A DNA stretch of 64,000 bases from Pollenia angustigena (GCA_930367215.1 OV884056.1:123068053-123132052), one strand, 5' to 3'; shown: positions 1 to 10,922, counted from the first letter of the stretch. The notes: a model not told the origin generated them from the letters alone. Program-made: numbers and translations.

Positions 1-316
1 GCCAATCTGTGCACCAGAAAAACGGGGATTTCAAAAATTTATTAAAATTGTTCAACTATTATATAAACCTCCAAATCTTAAAAGGGGAAAAAGCTTTTTG
101 ACTCCAAATATACCTTTTTAAAATCAAAAATGTTAAATAGATTGAGCAATGCTGCAAATATAACCATTCCCAGTAAAAAATTTTAAGGTTTTCGGAAGCA
201 AGAAAAGTACAAGAGCGCTGATATATGCGCTGGCTATTACATACTACTTAGAAGCAACAGGGAAGCGCAACCATTGAAGTAAATTTTTAATATAAGTAAA
301 TGAAAATTATTTAATA
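1..316. other. AT-rich DNA without recognisable gene
   Basis: No coding pattern, terminal repeat or RNA gene was recognised. It lies directly left of the first hairpin-bearing dispersed repeat. Confidence 0.4.
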
Positions 317-918
317 GCTTCGCATAATCCCTTATAAGTAAGCAGGTTGTAAGGGAGTAGTTGAAATGATTATTTAAAAGAAAAAATTTACGACCAAAGT
401 TCAAAGTGCTTCTGTTAATCCCTTACATGGAAGCACGTTGTATTGCAATGATTTCAAAATGTGTTTACGATTATTCCCGACATGTAATCGAAAACAACAG
501 ATGCTTAAAATTACTTCTTTTTTATTACGCAATCAGTCGGCAAAATGTTTTTGAGCAGAGAGGACGCAAGCAAATTTTTGTGTGGTCAATTACAAGATTT
601 GTTGTTGTTTTCTTTTTAATTTGCGTACAGTTTCGTTCTATTTTAAAAATTACATATGTGTTGTGTGTTTGTTTTGCTTTTTGTTCTTTTGCATAAGTTT
701 TTGCTTATGCAATTAATCAAAGGTATGAAAGCTGCGGTTTTTGGAAGCTCTTCCTTCACGGAATAATGTAAGCCATGAAAAACGCAGTGATTTTACAAAA
801 AAGTAGTGCTTCCAAGTGGGAATTCGCCATATAAAAATCATGCCTCTTGTAAGCAGGTTTGTAAGGGGGAACTGTGCTTCTCTCCCTTACAAACCTGCTT
901 ACCAGTAAGCACCATTTT
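317..918. repeat. Dispersed repeat REP-1, copy 1, with strong hairpin
   Basis: It shares blocks with 4889-5154: a left block around AAGCAGGTTTGTAAGGGAG (here 340-357, one base shorter) and a right block ending in an ATTTTTTAYTGGG motif. Near its right end, 849-867 and 884-902 are a perfect 19-bp inverted repeat with a 16-nt loop. The right edge abuts hAT transposase coding sequence, so this repeat appears to have replaced or interrupted the 5' part of that gene. Family unknown; probably non-autonomous, no transposase inside. Confidence 0.55.
849..902. repeat. Perfect 19-bp stem, 16-nt loop hairpin
   Basis: GTAAGCAGGTTTGTAAGGG at 849-867 is the exact reverse complement of 884-902. The same arm sequence occurs at 340-357, 4910-4928 and, inverted, at 5111-5129. 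Confidence 0.8.
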
Positions 919-1021
919 TTACTGGGTTACTACTGATCTGTGGACAGAAAAAAAGAATGTGAAATGTTTTTTGGGAATAACAGCCCATTACTTAGATGGT
1001 AAGATTTGTATACATACATAT

Positions 1022-1662
1022 TGTTACGAAAGTAACTTTAGTTAAGAATTAGTTATGATTATTGTTTATCTTGTAGTGATTAGTTATTAAGTATCTGTCA
1101 GTTATTTTATTAGTTAAAATTGTTATTGTATAAGTCATGCACACTTCTAGTGTAAAAATCAATGTACAGATGTAATGTTAAAATTGTTGTGCATAATTGT
1201 ACTTCAACCCCACTGTAAATACTCGAATGTTCGATATTAAGTTTTCTCAATTTATGGTTACGCCTAAAAGTATGCCTTAGTTTATGATGCCTAATAACTA
1301 AATTAATTCAGCCATTTAGATAGTTACTATAGATGAGTAAGTAGCCGTTATGCGGCGAACTTTCTAGAGCCATCTAGACGTCTGGGCTAGCGTATAAATA
1401 CTTGGGGCGGCTAGCATGATGAGATCTTTCTAAGTTCAGACTTTGTCAAAAACGTATCACGCTGAGAAAATTATAGTTGGTGAATAAAAGCTATAAATGA
1501 CGGTTGTTAAAGTGACTAAGTACTAAATAAAGTTGTGTAAATTATAAGCAGTGTTTAAAGTGTTGTGATTATTAAGTTTTATTTAAAGTGCAATAAAGAA
1601 CTCGAAACGGTTTATTATAAAGGAAATAAACCAAAACGTTATTGAAAGGCATTAACGTAACA
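1022..1662 (+). mobile_element. Solo LTR (Ty3/gypsy type)
   Basis: The 641-bp segment begins TGTTACG and ends CGTAACA, a perfect 7-bp terminal inverted repeat of the TG...CA form. It is flanked by a 4-bp direct duplication ATAT (1018-1021 and 1663-1666), the size typical of gypsy-type integrases. A TATAAATA box lies at 1393-1400 and AATAAA-like signals lie downstream, consistent with + orientation. There is no internal retroelement sequence, so it is what remains after LTR-LTR recombination. It sits where the host hAT gene shows a likely intron (donor GTAAG at 999-1003). Confidence 0.85.
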
Positions 1663-2341
1663 ATATGTAAAAATTTTTTTAAAATTTAAATTTTTTTATA
1701 AAGCATTGTAACCAAATCCGTCGCCATTGGAGCAAGCCAAATTACAGACCGAAAAACAATTGCTAATTTAAAAGAAGCTTTGTTAGAAAACTGCAAGTCG
1801 TGGTACATTACTAGAAACAAAATAGCAGTAATTATTACCGATAATGGTCCGAACATAGTCGCTTAATCTTGTTGTTACAAGATCCATCGACCAGGTGCGG
1901 AGCTTACTTAGATATCAGATAATGATGATATTGATGATGAAACTCTGAATTAAAAGTTGTTATAAAAAAGTTGAAACAAATAGTCTCGTTTTTTAAAAGA
2001 TCTGAATCAGCTAGCACCGCCCTTAATAAAATTCAAAACCGGGAAACTAACCATGAAGGTAAAAGGCGTATTCAAGAAGTAAGGACTAGATGGAATTCTT
2101 TATATGAAATGATATCAAGATATTCAGAAATAAATGATTTTGTAAGCTGCGCTCTAAGCAAAATTTCAACAGAAAAATCATCCAAACAAAAACCACCTTA
2201 AGATTTCACAACGGAGGAAATAAACAGTTTGATAGAGGTGCAAAAACTACTTAAACCATTTTTTTAGTAACTCAAGAGCTTTGTTCGCAAATACATATAA
2301 CGATGAGCAAAGTAATACCCCTTATAAAGATGCTTAACAAA

Positions 2342-2414
2342 GTAAGTATTTAAATTGATATCTTAAAAACATATACATACATGTGTACAAATATATATTT
2401 CTTTAATTTTTTAG
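2342..2414 (+). other. 73-bp intron in the hAT transposase
   Basis: The donor GTAAGTATT starts at 2342 and the acceptor TTTTTTAG ends at 2414. Removing it joins a ...MLNK segment to SIENFLPIDSAAFELRSKL in the same frame, which reads as continuous hAT transposase. The match to splice consensus at both ends supports a real, once-used intron. Confidence 0.75.
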
Positions 2415-3030
2415 AGTATCGAAAATTTTCTGCCGATTGATTCAGCTGCATTTGAATTAAGAAGCAAGCTCATTTTCAATCTTTAAGATAAATTCAAAAA
2501 TGTCGAAAGAAATTCTATATTGTGTATAGCAACTATTTTGGACCCGCGTTTCAAAAAACTCCACTTCGGTAACGATGAAATCGACCCAACTTTATGATAG
2601 GAGCGCTTGTTTCCCAGAAGTTAGAGTTATCGATAGTCAGTGAACAAAACAGTCATAAACGTATTCGTACCGAACCTAATATTGAAAGTGGGCTTTGAGA
2701 AATCCATGATAATATTGTAGAAACACAGAAGATGAAATCAAATAATGACTTAATCAATGGCATTCCTGTTGAATTACGATGATATTTAAACAGACCAGTA
2801 TGTGATCGCAATTTAAATCCACTAGAAGTGTGGGAAAAACACAAAGCAATATATATATATATTCCAATATCTACGACATTGCAAGAGAATATTTGTGTTT
2901 CCTTGCGACATCAGTGCCATGTGAGCGTTTGTTTTCTAAAGCTGGCTTAATAGTTACTCAGCAAAGAAACAGGCTAAGCAGCCACCACATAAATTTTTCT
3001 ACAAAATCTAAGCGAACGAAACTGGTTTGA

Positions 3031-4183
3031 TAACTAATGAAGTTAGTAAAATGTGATTTTAATAAATAAAAATTTCTAAAATACTGCAATTTTTAATAAT
3101 TTTAACTTTATAACATAACTACAATATATATGTTATATGCAGATATGTACCTTTTAGAAATAGTTTTTTTTTTTTTTTTGTTCTTTTTTTGTGTCAATTT
3201 TTATTTTATGTTAATTTAATTTACATCAATTTTTATGAATAAAGTTTTTTTTGTTTAAAAGTTTGAAAATTTATTTTAAACGATTTTTAAATCGATTTTT
3301 AGGTACGATTAATCGATATTAAAAAACTCGATCGAAAAATCGCAAATCGATTTTGAAATAAATTTAGCATTCCCTATTTTGTGGATGTAATACGCGGTGC
3401 AGTATAAACAGAGCTCGTCTTGTTTCGTTTAGGATATAAGATATTTGATGAAGATGTAAATTTTTCCAAAGTTGTGTACATGTTATGCTTTTGTCAAAAT
3501 TTTTTGTTGCCTTTACCAGCTAAAGTGTTGTTGTTTTTTCCGTTCAAATATATTAAAGTAAAAATAACAGAGTTCGGGAAGTTTACAGCTTATTTCGATT
3601 TGAAAAAAATAATTTACGAGTTCGAGCGATGCCAGAGCTCTTTTTATAAACAAATTGAAAATTTGATAAAAAGTTATTGTTCGTAATAAAGAGTTGATGT
3701 TTTAAAATGGAGTTTTTTGTTTTCGATAAATAAAATAATAAAATTGCATTCATTTGAAACAAATAATACGAAAACCGTAAATAATATACAGTACAGTAAG
3801 CGATAACCCCCAAAAATTTTTATTGTACGTTCGGTTTTAATGATTTACTAAATATATTCCATTAATTTTTTATTAAATAAATTTTTTTTTTTTTTTTTTT
3901 TTTTAATATTCCCTACGCTAATCCCGCGAAGCTCTACGCTTGTCTGCAGGAAAGAAACCAGAGTCTCTGCCAATGATTGTCAGTAATTGATTATATTAAA
4001 TATCTCTTCCATTACTTATCATTTCACACAAAAACTTTTCTAGAAAATCTAGGAAATGAAAGCCAAAATAAAAACCTTATGCTGATGTCCTGGATGTGAA
4101 GAACCTAAATATTTGATTTATAGTCTCTCTTTTCTAAATGTACATGCATTCCTTAATTTTTATTTTTTACTTTTTTTTTAAAG
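3031..4183. other. AT-rich spacer; hAT 3' end, then probable intron before the myosin exon
   Basis: No gene was recognised. 3281-3352 is dense in ATCGAT/AATCGATT palindromes and may be the subterminal region of the hAT element to the left, but no matching left end was found. A poly-T run lies at 3880-3903. The last bases (poly-pyrimidine then AAAG, ending 4183) are a good splice acceptor for the myosin exon. Confidence 0.5.
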
Positions 4184-4703
4184 GTATGCTCGCTGTATTA
4201 AGCCGAATGTGGAAAAATTGCCAAACAAATATAATGAAGATCTGGTATTGGATCAATTGAAATACTTAGGAATGTTAGACATAATTCGGATAAGACGTGA
4301 AGGATTTCCAATTCATTTTACTTTTACCGAATTTATATGTAAATATAAAAGCTTGTTAAGAAATAAAAAAGTCGAGTTTAGTAAAGAACATATAGCAAAT
4401 ATAATGAATCAATTGAGGATACCTCAATCAGAATGGCAAATTGGCAAATCTAAGATATTTTTAAGATCAAAAGCATACGAGCCACTGGAGGATACCAGAA
4501 AAAATTTGATACAATCAATGGCTTTAGTAATCCAAAAAAATTGGAAGCGCTTCATTCAAGTTAAATATTTTAGCCATATTCGTAAATCAGCACTAAAAAT
4601 ACAACATGCTTATAGAGGATGGAAACAGCGTATTCACTTTTTAAGAATGCGACGAGCAGCAATTGTAATTCAAAGCCATTTGCGCGGAGTTTATGCAAGG
4701 GAG
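4184..4703 (+). CDS. Unconventional myosin, single internal exon (end of motor plus IQ motifs)
   Basis: The exon opens inside the conserved ARCIKPN motif near the end of a myosin head. It continues through a converter-like block (QLKYLGMLDIIRIRREGFP), the SEWQIGKSKIFLRS motif just before the lever arm, and then about three IQ-type calmodulin/light-chain sites (IQKNWKRFIQVKYF, IQHAYRGWKQRIHF, IQSHLRGVYAREV). It is an actin-based ATP-driven motor fragment. A poly-pyrimidine AAAG acceptor precedes it and GTACGT follows at 4704; the frame is open throughout, so it looks selected rather than decayed. The head resembles class VII/X/XV/XXII MyTH4-FERM myosins, but the class cannot be fixed from one exon. 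No further exon was recognised in the 59 kb downstream or 4 kb upstream, so the flanking introns are TE-filled, or this is an isolated fragment. Confidence 0.85.
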
Positions 4704-4888
4704 GTACGTATAAAAACACACATACTACCCAATAAAAATTTTTACCATTTTGCGAAGCACTAAAGGTACATTTAAAAAAATAAGCGCACAATTATGCGCT
4801 ACGCAATAAGGCATACAGAAATGCAGTAAAGGAAGTGAAAGAACTCTCAACAACTTTTATAAAAAAAAAAAAAATAACATTTCAAGTG

Positions 4889-5154
4889 CTACGGCATTCC
4901 CTTACTACAAAGCAGGTTTGTAAGGGAGAATACTAAAAAATAACTGTATCAAAACATTCAGTGTGTAAAGATGATCGTTACATCCAACAATATTTATGTG
5001 CGCTGAATAATGCGCTTTATGTTTCAAAAATGTATTGCTTCAAAGTGGGAACTCGCCATATAAAATTCATGTCTTCCGTAAGCGCAATGGTAAGCGAAAC
5101 CCTTATGTTTCTCCCTTACAAACCTGCTTCGTTGGAAGCTCCATTTTTTATTGG
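4889..5154. repeat. Dispersed repeat REP-1, copy 2
   Basis: Its arms AAGCAGGTTTGTAAGGGAG (4910-4928) and the exact reverse complement (5111-5129) lie about 180 bp apart. The segment after position 5040 (GTGGGAACTCGCCATATAAA) matches 819-838 in copy 1 closely. It lies in the presumed intron after the myosin exon. No coding sequence. Confidence 0.55.
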
Positions 5155-5163
5155 GTATATATA

Positions 5164-5698
5164 CCCTGTCGGACATTCAGTTAACTTTAAATTAACTGAA
5201 AGCTAAGATTTCTCAAGTAGTGGTGGTTGACACTTGTATTACTTTTATATGGAATTAACTAACTATTTTAACATTGCGATGTCCTAGGAAGTAGTCAATT
5301 GTCCGACTCTGCATTACTTGCAGTTAACTTTAAAGTTAGCTACCTAGCCGTTAACTTGAAGTTAATTTTAAGTTGGTTTTTTTAAATTAACTTTTTTATT
5401 AAAATTGTATTTAGTTATTTTATTTAATTTTTTAATTATAGTATAACCTGGCCATTACCGATTACCAATTTCTACTCCTTATATTGTAATAATGGCCCTA
5501 AATAATTAAATCTTTTGTGGGTCTTGGAGCCGTTTGTTTGCCAATCGACTTGGCTCTCTCTACTTAAAATTCACAGTGTTTGTATACACTTTGGTTAATG
5601 TAAATTTTGCATTGCTTAGTAGTTGGCTTTAAGTTAGTCTATACAAGCTAACTTAAAGTTGGCTTTTTTTGTAGTTAGCTACTCATTTGACGACAGGG
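5164..5698. mobile_element. MITE, TA target duplication (Tc1/mariner-like)
   Basis: The element starts CCCTGTCGGACATT and ends TTTGACGACAGGG, with CCCTGTCG as inverted terminus. It is flanked by TA on both sides (5162-5163, 5699-5700). Subterminal regions hold many palindromic TTAACTTTAAGTTA-type words. It is 535 bp with no ORF. TA target and small size suggest a Tc1/mariner-derived MITE. Confidence 0.7.
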
Positions 5699-5860
5699 TA
5701 CTAATATATACCAGATTATCCACTCGATTAATCAATTTAATGGAATAACAAAAATAACTCAAACAATTTAACTTCTGCATTTATTTTAGTTACATATACT
5801 TTTGAACATATTTAAGTCCTTTTTTAGATCTAGGTGCGTAAGACATATTATGTTTATTAC

Positions 5861-7095
5861 CAGTGAAACAAAAAATGCTCTAAAAAACGTGTTTTATGCA
5901 CATTAAATATGCAGTTAAAACTTAAAAATATGCAATTTTTAAAAATATGCCCTTAACAAAATTCAAAAATTGCTTATTTGAAAACAAAATAATCAACAAT
6001 TTAAAAACAGTTCCATTTAGGTTTCACTTAGGCCCAAACACAATATTATTTCGAGATTTTACCTTATTTGGAAACGATGGGCAGGCCTCGGCTCACAAAA
6101 ACTCAGTTATGTTAAGAGGTTAAAATTCATATGAGAGTTATTTGTGCCAAATATTATTTAGATTTAAACATCCAACATGAGATTGTTTGCCTTAAAGGGA
6201 TATTAGGGACGGTCGCTAAATTATTTACATATTTTAAAATTTAAAAGGAAGTTAAAGCCATTTGTAGATAGAAGCTTTGGGCAAATGTAAACTGATTCAA
6301 AAAGAATTTAATTTGCAGTTAAATATTTTGGGGCTTATTTAATCTAAGTACATACTTACATATTTATATGGTTTACGGACACAAAGAGTCTAATTAGGAG
6401 AGAAGTTATGTGGAATATGTGAAATTATATACCGATTCTAACCATTTAAATAGACTTCGTCCTATGTACAATTAAAATGTATTTACTAAATTTGATCCAA
6501 TTATCTACAAGATTGCAACTTGTACTTTGCGCACAAAATTAACATGGTCAGTCAACCAGCCAGACGGATGGATGGTTATCGTTAGATCGCTTTGAAAAGT
6601 GCTTCTAAATCGATCGGTATATAGATTGGTCCAGTTTTCTATGTATTATACACATCGCCAAAAACGTATATAATTGATTCTTCCTTAATTTTTCCTTATA
6701 TATAAAATTTTGTCGGACAATTTTCGATTAAAAATTAAATTAGGATGGAGAAATTCAAGTAACACTTTGGGTATACAGATAGATGTTTTAAACAGAGAAC
6801 CCAAAATTTCGAAAAAAATTTGTTTAATTTTTTTATTTGCAGCGAAAGCTCTTGTAAAAAATTTAAAATGTATCAAAAAGGCAAAATATACGCTATAAAC
6901 TTAAAAAAAGCTGCAAAAATGCTCCTTTAACTAAATGATGCAAAACGATGCTGCGAACGATAAAATATGCAAAAATATGCACTATCAAATCGATGCCAAA
7001 ATTCATAAAAAGCTCTAAAACGGATAAAAATATTGTTTCTGCCTTCATTGGTTGCACAAGGGAAAACATGCAATTGCATATTTATGGTTTCCCTG
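5861..7095. mobile_element. Non-autonomous hAT element, 1.2 kb
   Basis: The left end CAGTGAAACAAAAAATGC matches the reverse complement of the right end (CAGGGAAACCATAAATATGC) with few changes. It is flanked by an 8-bp duplication with one mismatch (TTTATTAC 5853-5860, TTTATCAC 7096-7103). The CAG-type termini and 8-bp duplication fit hAT. Subterminal ATGC/ATATGC words are repeated at both ends (5876-5970 and 6915-7000), typical of transposase-binding repeats. No transposase was seen. Confidence 0.75.
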
Positions 7096-7103
7096 TTTAT
7101 CAC

Positions 7104-7268
7104 GATAAACGTCATGGAATTTGACGTTAGATACTAGCTACTTAAATAGAACATTTTTCATATTTAGTTTGACATTTATCGTGAAAAAAAGATGTGTCTG
7201 TCTGACTGTCTGATTAAGAGTTAATAGCTCTTATCCGGCATTCAATTTCTTTATAACGTCGTATCTTC
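7104..7268. other. Spacer without recognised feature
   Basis: Unique-looking AT-rich DNA between the hAT element and the TACACGC foldback terminus. It contains a short TCTGTCTGACTGTCTG run only. Confidence 0.4.
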
Positions 7269-8044
7269 TACACGCAAAGAAAAAACATGGTTGTGGTAAA
7301 CATATTCTAAGAGCAACATATTATGATAAGAATAATGATTGTAGTCACCATATTAAGATTATTATTAAATCATATTACGACTAAATATACTTGTACTATT
7401 ACATCATAATATTTTTCCCTTAATCATATTATTATTCTGTTAATCATACTAAGTTAGAAAGTAATCAAATTATTGTCATGTTAATCATAATAAGCTAAGA
7501 AATTAATCATATTGTTGTCATGTTAATCATAATAAGCTAAGAAGTAATCATATTATCATCATGTTAATCAGTGTTTGATCTAGAATGGTTTTTCGGCTTT
7601 CCTGAAAAATTTGTTTTAAGACATACGCGGTTTCCCATGAAAACCTCAGAAATATCGTAGCACTTTTATAAAATATAACGAAATCTCTGTGTGCTTTGTT
7701 GTTGGATTTTACAAAAAAACTATGATATTTTGCATTTGCACTATTACATCACTAATACTTGATTGAACTCCGCTAATATTTTAATTTTTTAATTCCTTTA
7801 AACTTATTTTTGTTATGTAATTTTAATCTTTTAATTGTTTAACCGCTCACAAATAAAAAAAACGACACAACTGCTTCAAAATTATTTTACAAATGGCGCT
7901 AACATAATATTATTAGAGTAAAAATAATTTGATTGCATCTTTAACATAATATGATAAATGTATAGAGAGTTATCATGTGGTTGTGAGAAATATAATATGT
8001 TTAGAAAGTTATCATAATTAAGTTGTTAAAAATATAATTATTTT
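7269..8044. mobile_element. Foldback/MITE with TACACGC termini, truncated
   Basis: The left terminus TACACGCAAAGAAAAAACAT (7269 on) has an inverted partner in array copies 2 and 3 near 13580-13602 and 18505-18525 (ATTCTCTGCGTGTA). Inside are several direct repeats of a TTAATCATAATAAGCTAAGAA word. Copy 1 lacks its right end (a deletion at about 8044) and a roughly 345-bp inner stretch present in copies 2 and 3. The tandem gypsy array begins within this element. Confidence 0.5.
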
Positions 8045-8677
8045 TCGGTAGAGTCTTAAAATAGAGGAAATTAAACGGGGACTACAAAAATATATTATAG
8101 TTTTTAAAGCTGGCTGGCAAAAAGTGCCGGGACTGAAAAGTAAAAGATATTATAAATAAATAAAAAATTATTTTATAGAATATGAGCTAAAAGACTATAT
8201 TAAATAACTCATTAAGTTGAGCAGGCTAGACACAATTGCAAATTATAAACAAACAAAAAATTAATGGATCCCGCCTGCTACTAAACATAACTGTTCTAAA
8301 CTTTGGCTTTTAGATCATTTTATAGTCTGTTAAAGTGAAGTACTGTTTACTTTGTTTTAATTGGTTTTTCCTTAATCTTGCTTTAGACTTTTTATTATAT
8401 AAAAAATGGAATTTCTTGCAGACGAGTTATTGATTTTTTTTTGTTTTTTTTTTTTGTATTAACTCTGTTGTATATTTTAAGAGTATGCATATTTACATCC
8501 CTGACATTAACGTAGTCGTAAGTTCATACCTGATTTAAGCATTAACTAAACATACCTTTAACGAGGCATAAACTGAAATGTAAAACTCAGGCATTTGTCA
8601 TTCATTAAATAAAGGTCAACTTGAATATATTGCAGTGGCGACGAGGATTAAAAGAAATTAATTACAGTTTATAACGA

Positions 8678-9339
8678 ATGGATAAGCGGTGCCAAGGTTT
8701 GATTATTTATCAAATACATGGAGTGTTTTCCAATTTCAATTGGAACAATTTTTCATTGCGGGCGATGTGAGAGAGGAAAAGAAGAAAGCTATTTTTTTAA
8801 CCTCTCTCACTGAAAATTCCTATGTTTTATTGGACAATTTGTTGAGTCCATCTAAACTGGATGCGACAACGACCACATATACTAGCTGTGTAGACGCAAT
8901 GACTAGACATTTCAAAGCACCGTCATGTGGATTCGCCGAGCGGTTTAAATTTTATAAAGCCAGCAAATCTCCAAACGAAACAACAAATGAATGGGCAGTT
9001 AAAGTGCGGATGTTGGCCGCACAGTGTGAATTTGGTTATATGATGAGCACGGTTGTCAGAGATATATTTATAATGGGTTTGGAGCTAGGTCTAGAATCGC
9101 TGTCGCTCAGGTTTCAAAAAGCTGTGGAAATTGCAAATAATGCTGAATATATAAAAAATCAATATGAAGTTGAAGTGAAATCCGAAAGCGATATTAATTA
9201 CATGCGCCATAATCCGTATGATGTTGAGGTTAAGTCCGAGAGCGATGTAATCAAAAACAAGTTTTTCGGAGACAATCGAGGAGTTTGCAGCAACAACAGC
9301 ATTTTCAAAAACAAGAACAGCAAGGCAAAAAGGGACTAA
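8678..9339 (+). pseudogene. Gypsy-type Gag, array copy 1
   Basis: The 216-residue open stretch begins PRFDYLSNTWSVFQFQLEQF and carries the retrotransposon Gag pattern (F.AP.CG..ERFKF..., NETTNEWAVKVRMLAAQCEF). The only ATG that fits (8678, MDKRC) is out of frame with this stretch. A GTG start is not credible in a fly, so a small indel separates start and body. The following zinc knuckles (from 9342) are in another frame again. It follows a likely primer-binding region (GTGGCGACGAGG at 8635). Identical in copies 2 and 3 apart from isolated changes. Confidence 0.8.
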
Positions 9340-10602
9340 AATGTTCAGCATGCGGCTTAATGGGTCATCAGATAGAACAATGCAGGTATAGATATTAGAA
9401 ATGTCATCTGTGTCAACAACAAGGTCACCTTAAGAAGATGTGCGGAGCAAGAAATATAAATTTTTTGGAAGAACGCAGCCTAAATCTTTTTTCAATATTA
9501 AGTGAAGGCGATGGCCCGATTAAGGTAAAAATAAGTATTGACAATAAGGTATTTCAAATGATCTTAGATACGGGTTCTGAGTATAACGTTATTTCACAGT
9601 ATACATATAATACCAATTTTAAAAATTGTGATTTAAGAAATACGCAAAAGTTATTGAAAGCTTACAATGGTGCTGCTATTTGCCCAATAGGGGCGTTGGA
9701 AATTAACGTCGTATATGGTAAAAAACAAAAACAAATTACATTTTTAGTCATTGAAAATGGCGGTCCACCACTACTGGGAAGAAACTTTTTAAAAGTTTTT
9801 CAAATTGAATTGGCAAAATTAAACTACCTATCACAGGAATGTGTTAACGAGGCTGCAAGCGTTTTAAGCAAATAATGCTGAATATATAAAAAATCAATAT
9901 GAAGTTGATGTGAAATCCGAAAGCGATATTAATTACATGCGCCATAATCCGTATGATGTTGAGGTTAAGTCCGAGAGCGATGTAATCAAAAACAAAATTT
10001 TCGGAGACAATCGAGGAGTTTGCAGCAACAACAGCATTTTCAAAAACAAGAACAGCAAGGCAAAAAGGGACTAAAATGTTCAGCATGCGGCTTAATGGGT
10101 CATCAGATAGAACAATGCAGGTATAGATATTAGAAATGTCATCTGTGTCAACAACAAGGTCATCTTAAGAAGATGTGCGGAGCAAGAAATATAAATTTTT
10201 TGGAAGAACACAGCCTAAATCTTTTTTCAATGTTAAGTGAAGGCGATGACCCGATTAAGGTAAAAATAAGTATTGACAATAAGGTATTTCAAATGATCTT
10301 AGATACGGGTTCTGAGAATAACGTTATTTCACAGTATACATATAATACCAATTTTAAAAATTGTGATTTAAAAAATACGCAAATGTTATAGAAAGCTTAC
10401 AATGGTGATGCTATTTGCCCAATAGGGGCGTTGGAAATTAACGTCGTATATGGTAAAAAACGAAAACAAATTATATTTTTAGTCATTGAAAATGGCGGTC
10501 CACCACTACTGGGAAGAAACTTTTTAAAAGTTTTTCAAATTGAATTGGCAAAATTAAACTACCTATCACAGGAATGTGTTAACGAGGCTGCAAGCGTTTT
10601 AA
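9133..10602 (+). repeat. 735-bp direct tandem duplication in array copy 1
   Basis: 9133-9867 and 9868-10602 are two adjacent copies of the Gag tail, zinc knuckles and protease. The join occurs at the six-base word GCAAAT, which occurs at both ends of the duplicated segment in the unduplicated copies. The two copies differ at scattered bases (for example EYNVIS against ENNVIS and a TAG near 10388), so the event is not brand new. Confidence 0.9.
9342..9875 (+). pseudogene. Zinc knuckles and retropepsin, array copy 1 (first)
   Basis: Two CX2CX4HX4C knuckles (CSACGLMGHQIEQC and CHLCQQQGHLKKMC) are separated by an in-frame TAG. An aspartic protease domain follows with the active-site motif MILDTGSEYNVIS and the flap/hydrophobic end LLGRNFLKVF. 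The frame closes at 9875, where the sequence jumps back to the Gag tail because of the 735-bp tandem duplication. Confidence 0.8.
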
Positions 10603-10847
10603 GCAAATTTAGTGCACTTTTTGATGGTGTCCTAGGGTTATTTAAGAAAAGCCAGGCCAGGTTATTAGTTAAAGAGAGGGACACACCAGTTTTTTGTAGA
10701 CCACGTCCAGTTCCTTTGGCTATTCGCGAAAAGGTAGAAGAACAGTTGGATAGATTAATGTCCATGGAAGTATTGGAACCAGTTGTTTATAGTGATTGGG
10801 GTACACCAATTGTTCCAATTTTTAAGAAAGATGGAAGTTTGCGGTGA
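10173..10847 (+). pseudogene. Protease repeat and RT start, array copy 1
   Basis: This is the second copy of the protease (DTGSENNVIS), interrupted by a stop at 10388-10390, then the normal continuation into reverse transcriptase. FCRPRPVPLAIREKVEEQLD and VYSDWGTPIVPIFKKDGS are the N-terminal fingers of Ty3/gypsy RT. It ends at a deletion that removed the ICGDF region's frame. Confidence 0.8.
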
Positions 10848-10922
10848 CTTCAAGGTCACCCTGAATAAATAAAATAATGCATAAAAGAGAAATATCCATT
10901 ATCGCGAATTGAGGACCTCAGT

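Larger units (their letters stand above)
919..3030 (+). pseudogene. hAT-family transposase, broken
   Basis: Pieces of a hAT (Ac/hobo-type) DNA transposase are readable in order. There is a TTDLWTEKKNVKCFLGITAH block near 919-990 and an IITDNGPNIV block near 1835-1860 (the second catalytic Asp region). VRTRWNSLYEMISRYSEIND lies near 2080-2135, LDPRFKKLHF near 2540, and the C-terminal dimerisation motif REYLCFLATSVPCERLFSKA at about 2885-2945. Reading is broken by stops (for example TAA at 2199-2201) and frame changes. The N-terminal BED-finger part is missing upstream, where REP-1 begins. An LTR lies inside the gene (1022-1662), and one clean intron is visible (2342-2414). Family assignment is firm; it is clearly non-functional. 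Confidence 0.85.

Noticed and set aside
406..696. 96-codon hydrophobic, Cys-rich ORF
   Set aside because: It lies in AT-rich repeat DNA, has no recognisable domain or conserved neighbour, and its composition follows the T-rich strand.
3900..3970. GC-richer stretch before the myosin exon as a possible upstream exon
   Set aside because: No myosin motif in any frame and no paired splice sites of the right phase were seen.
6685..7115. Three short ORFs on both strands
   Set aside because: They lie in the non-autonomous hAT element or at its right edge and show no transposase motif.
8689..8691. GTG as the Gag start codon in the array copies
   Set aside because: GTG starts are not expected in fly nuclear genes. 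The ATG eleven bases upstream is out of frame, so an indel is the better explanation.
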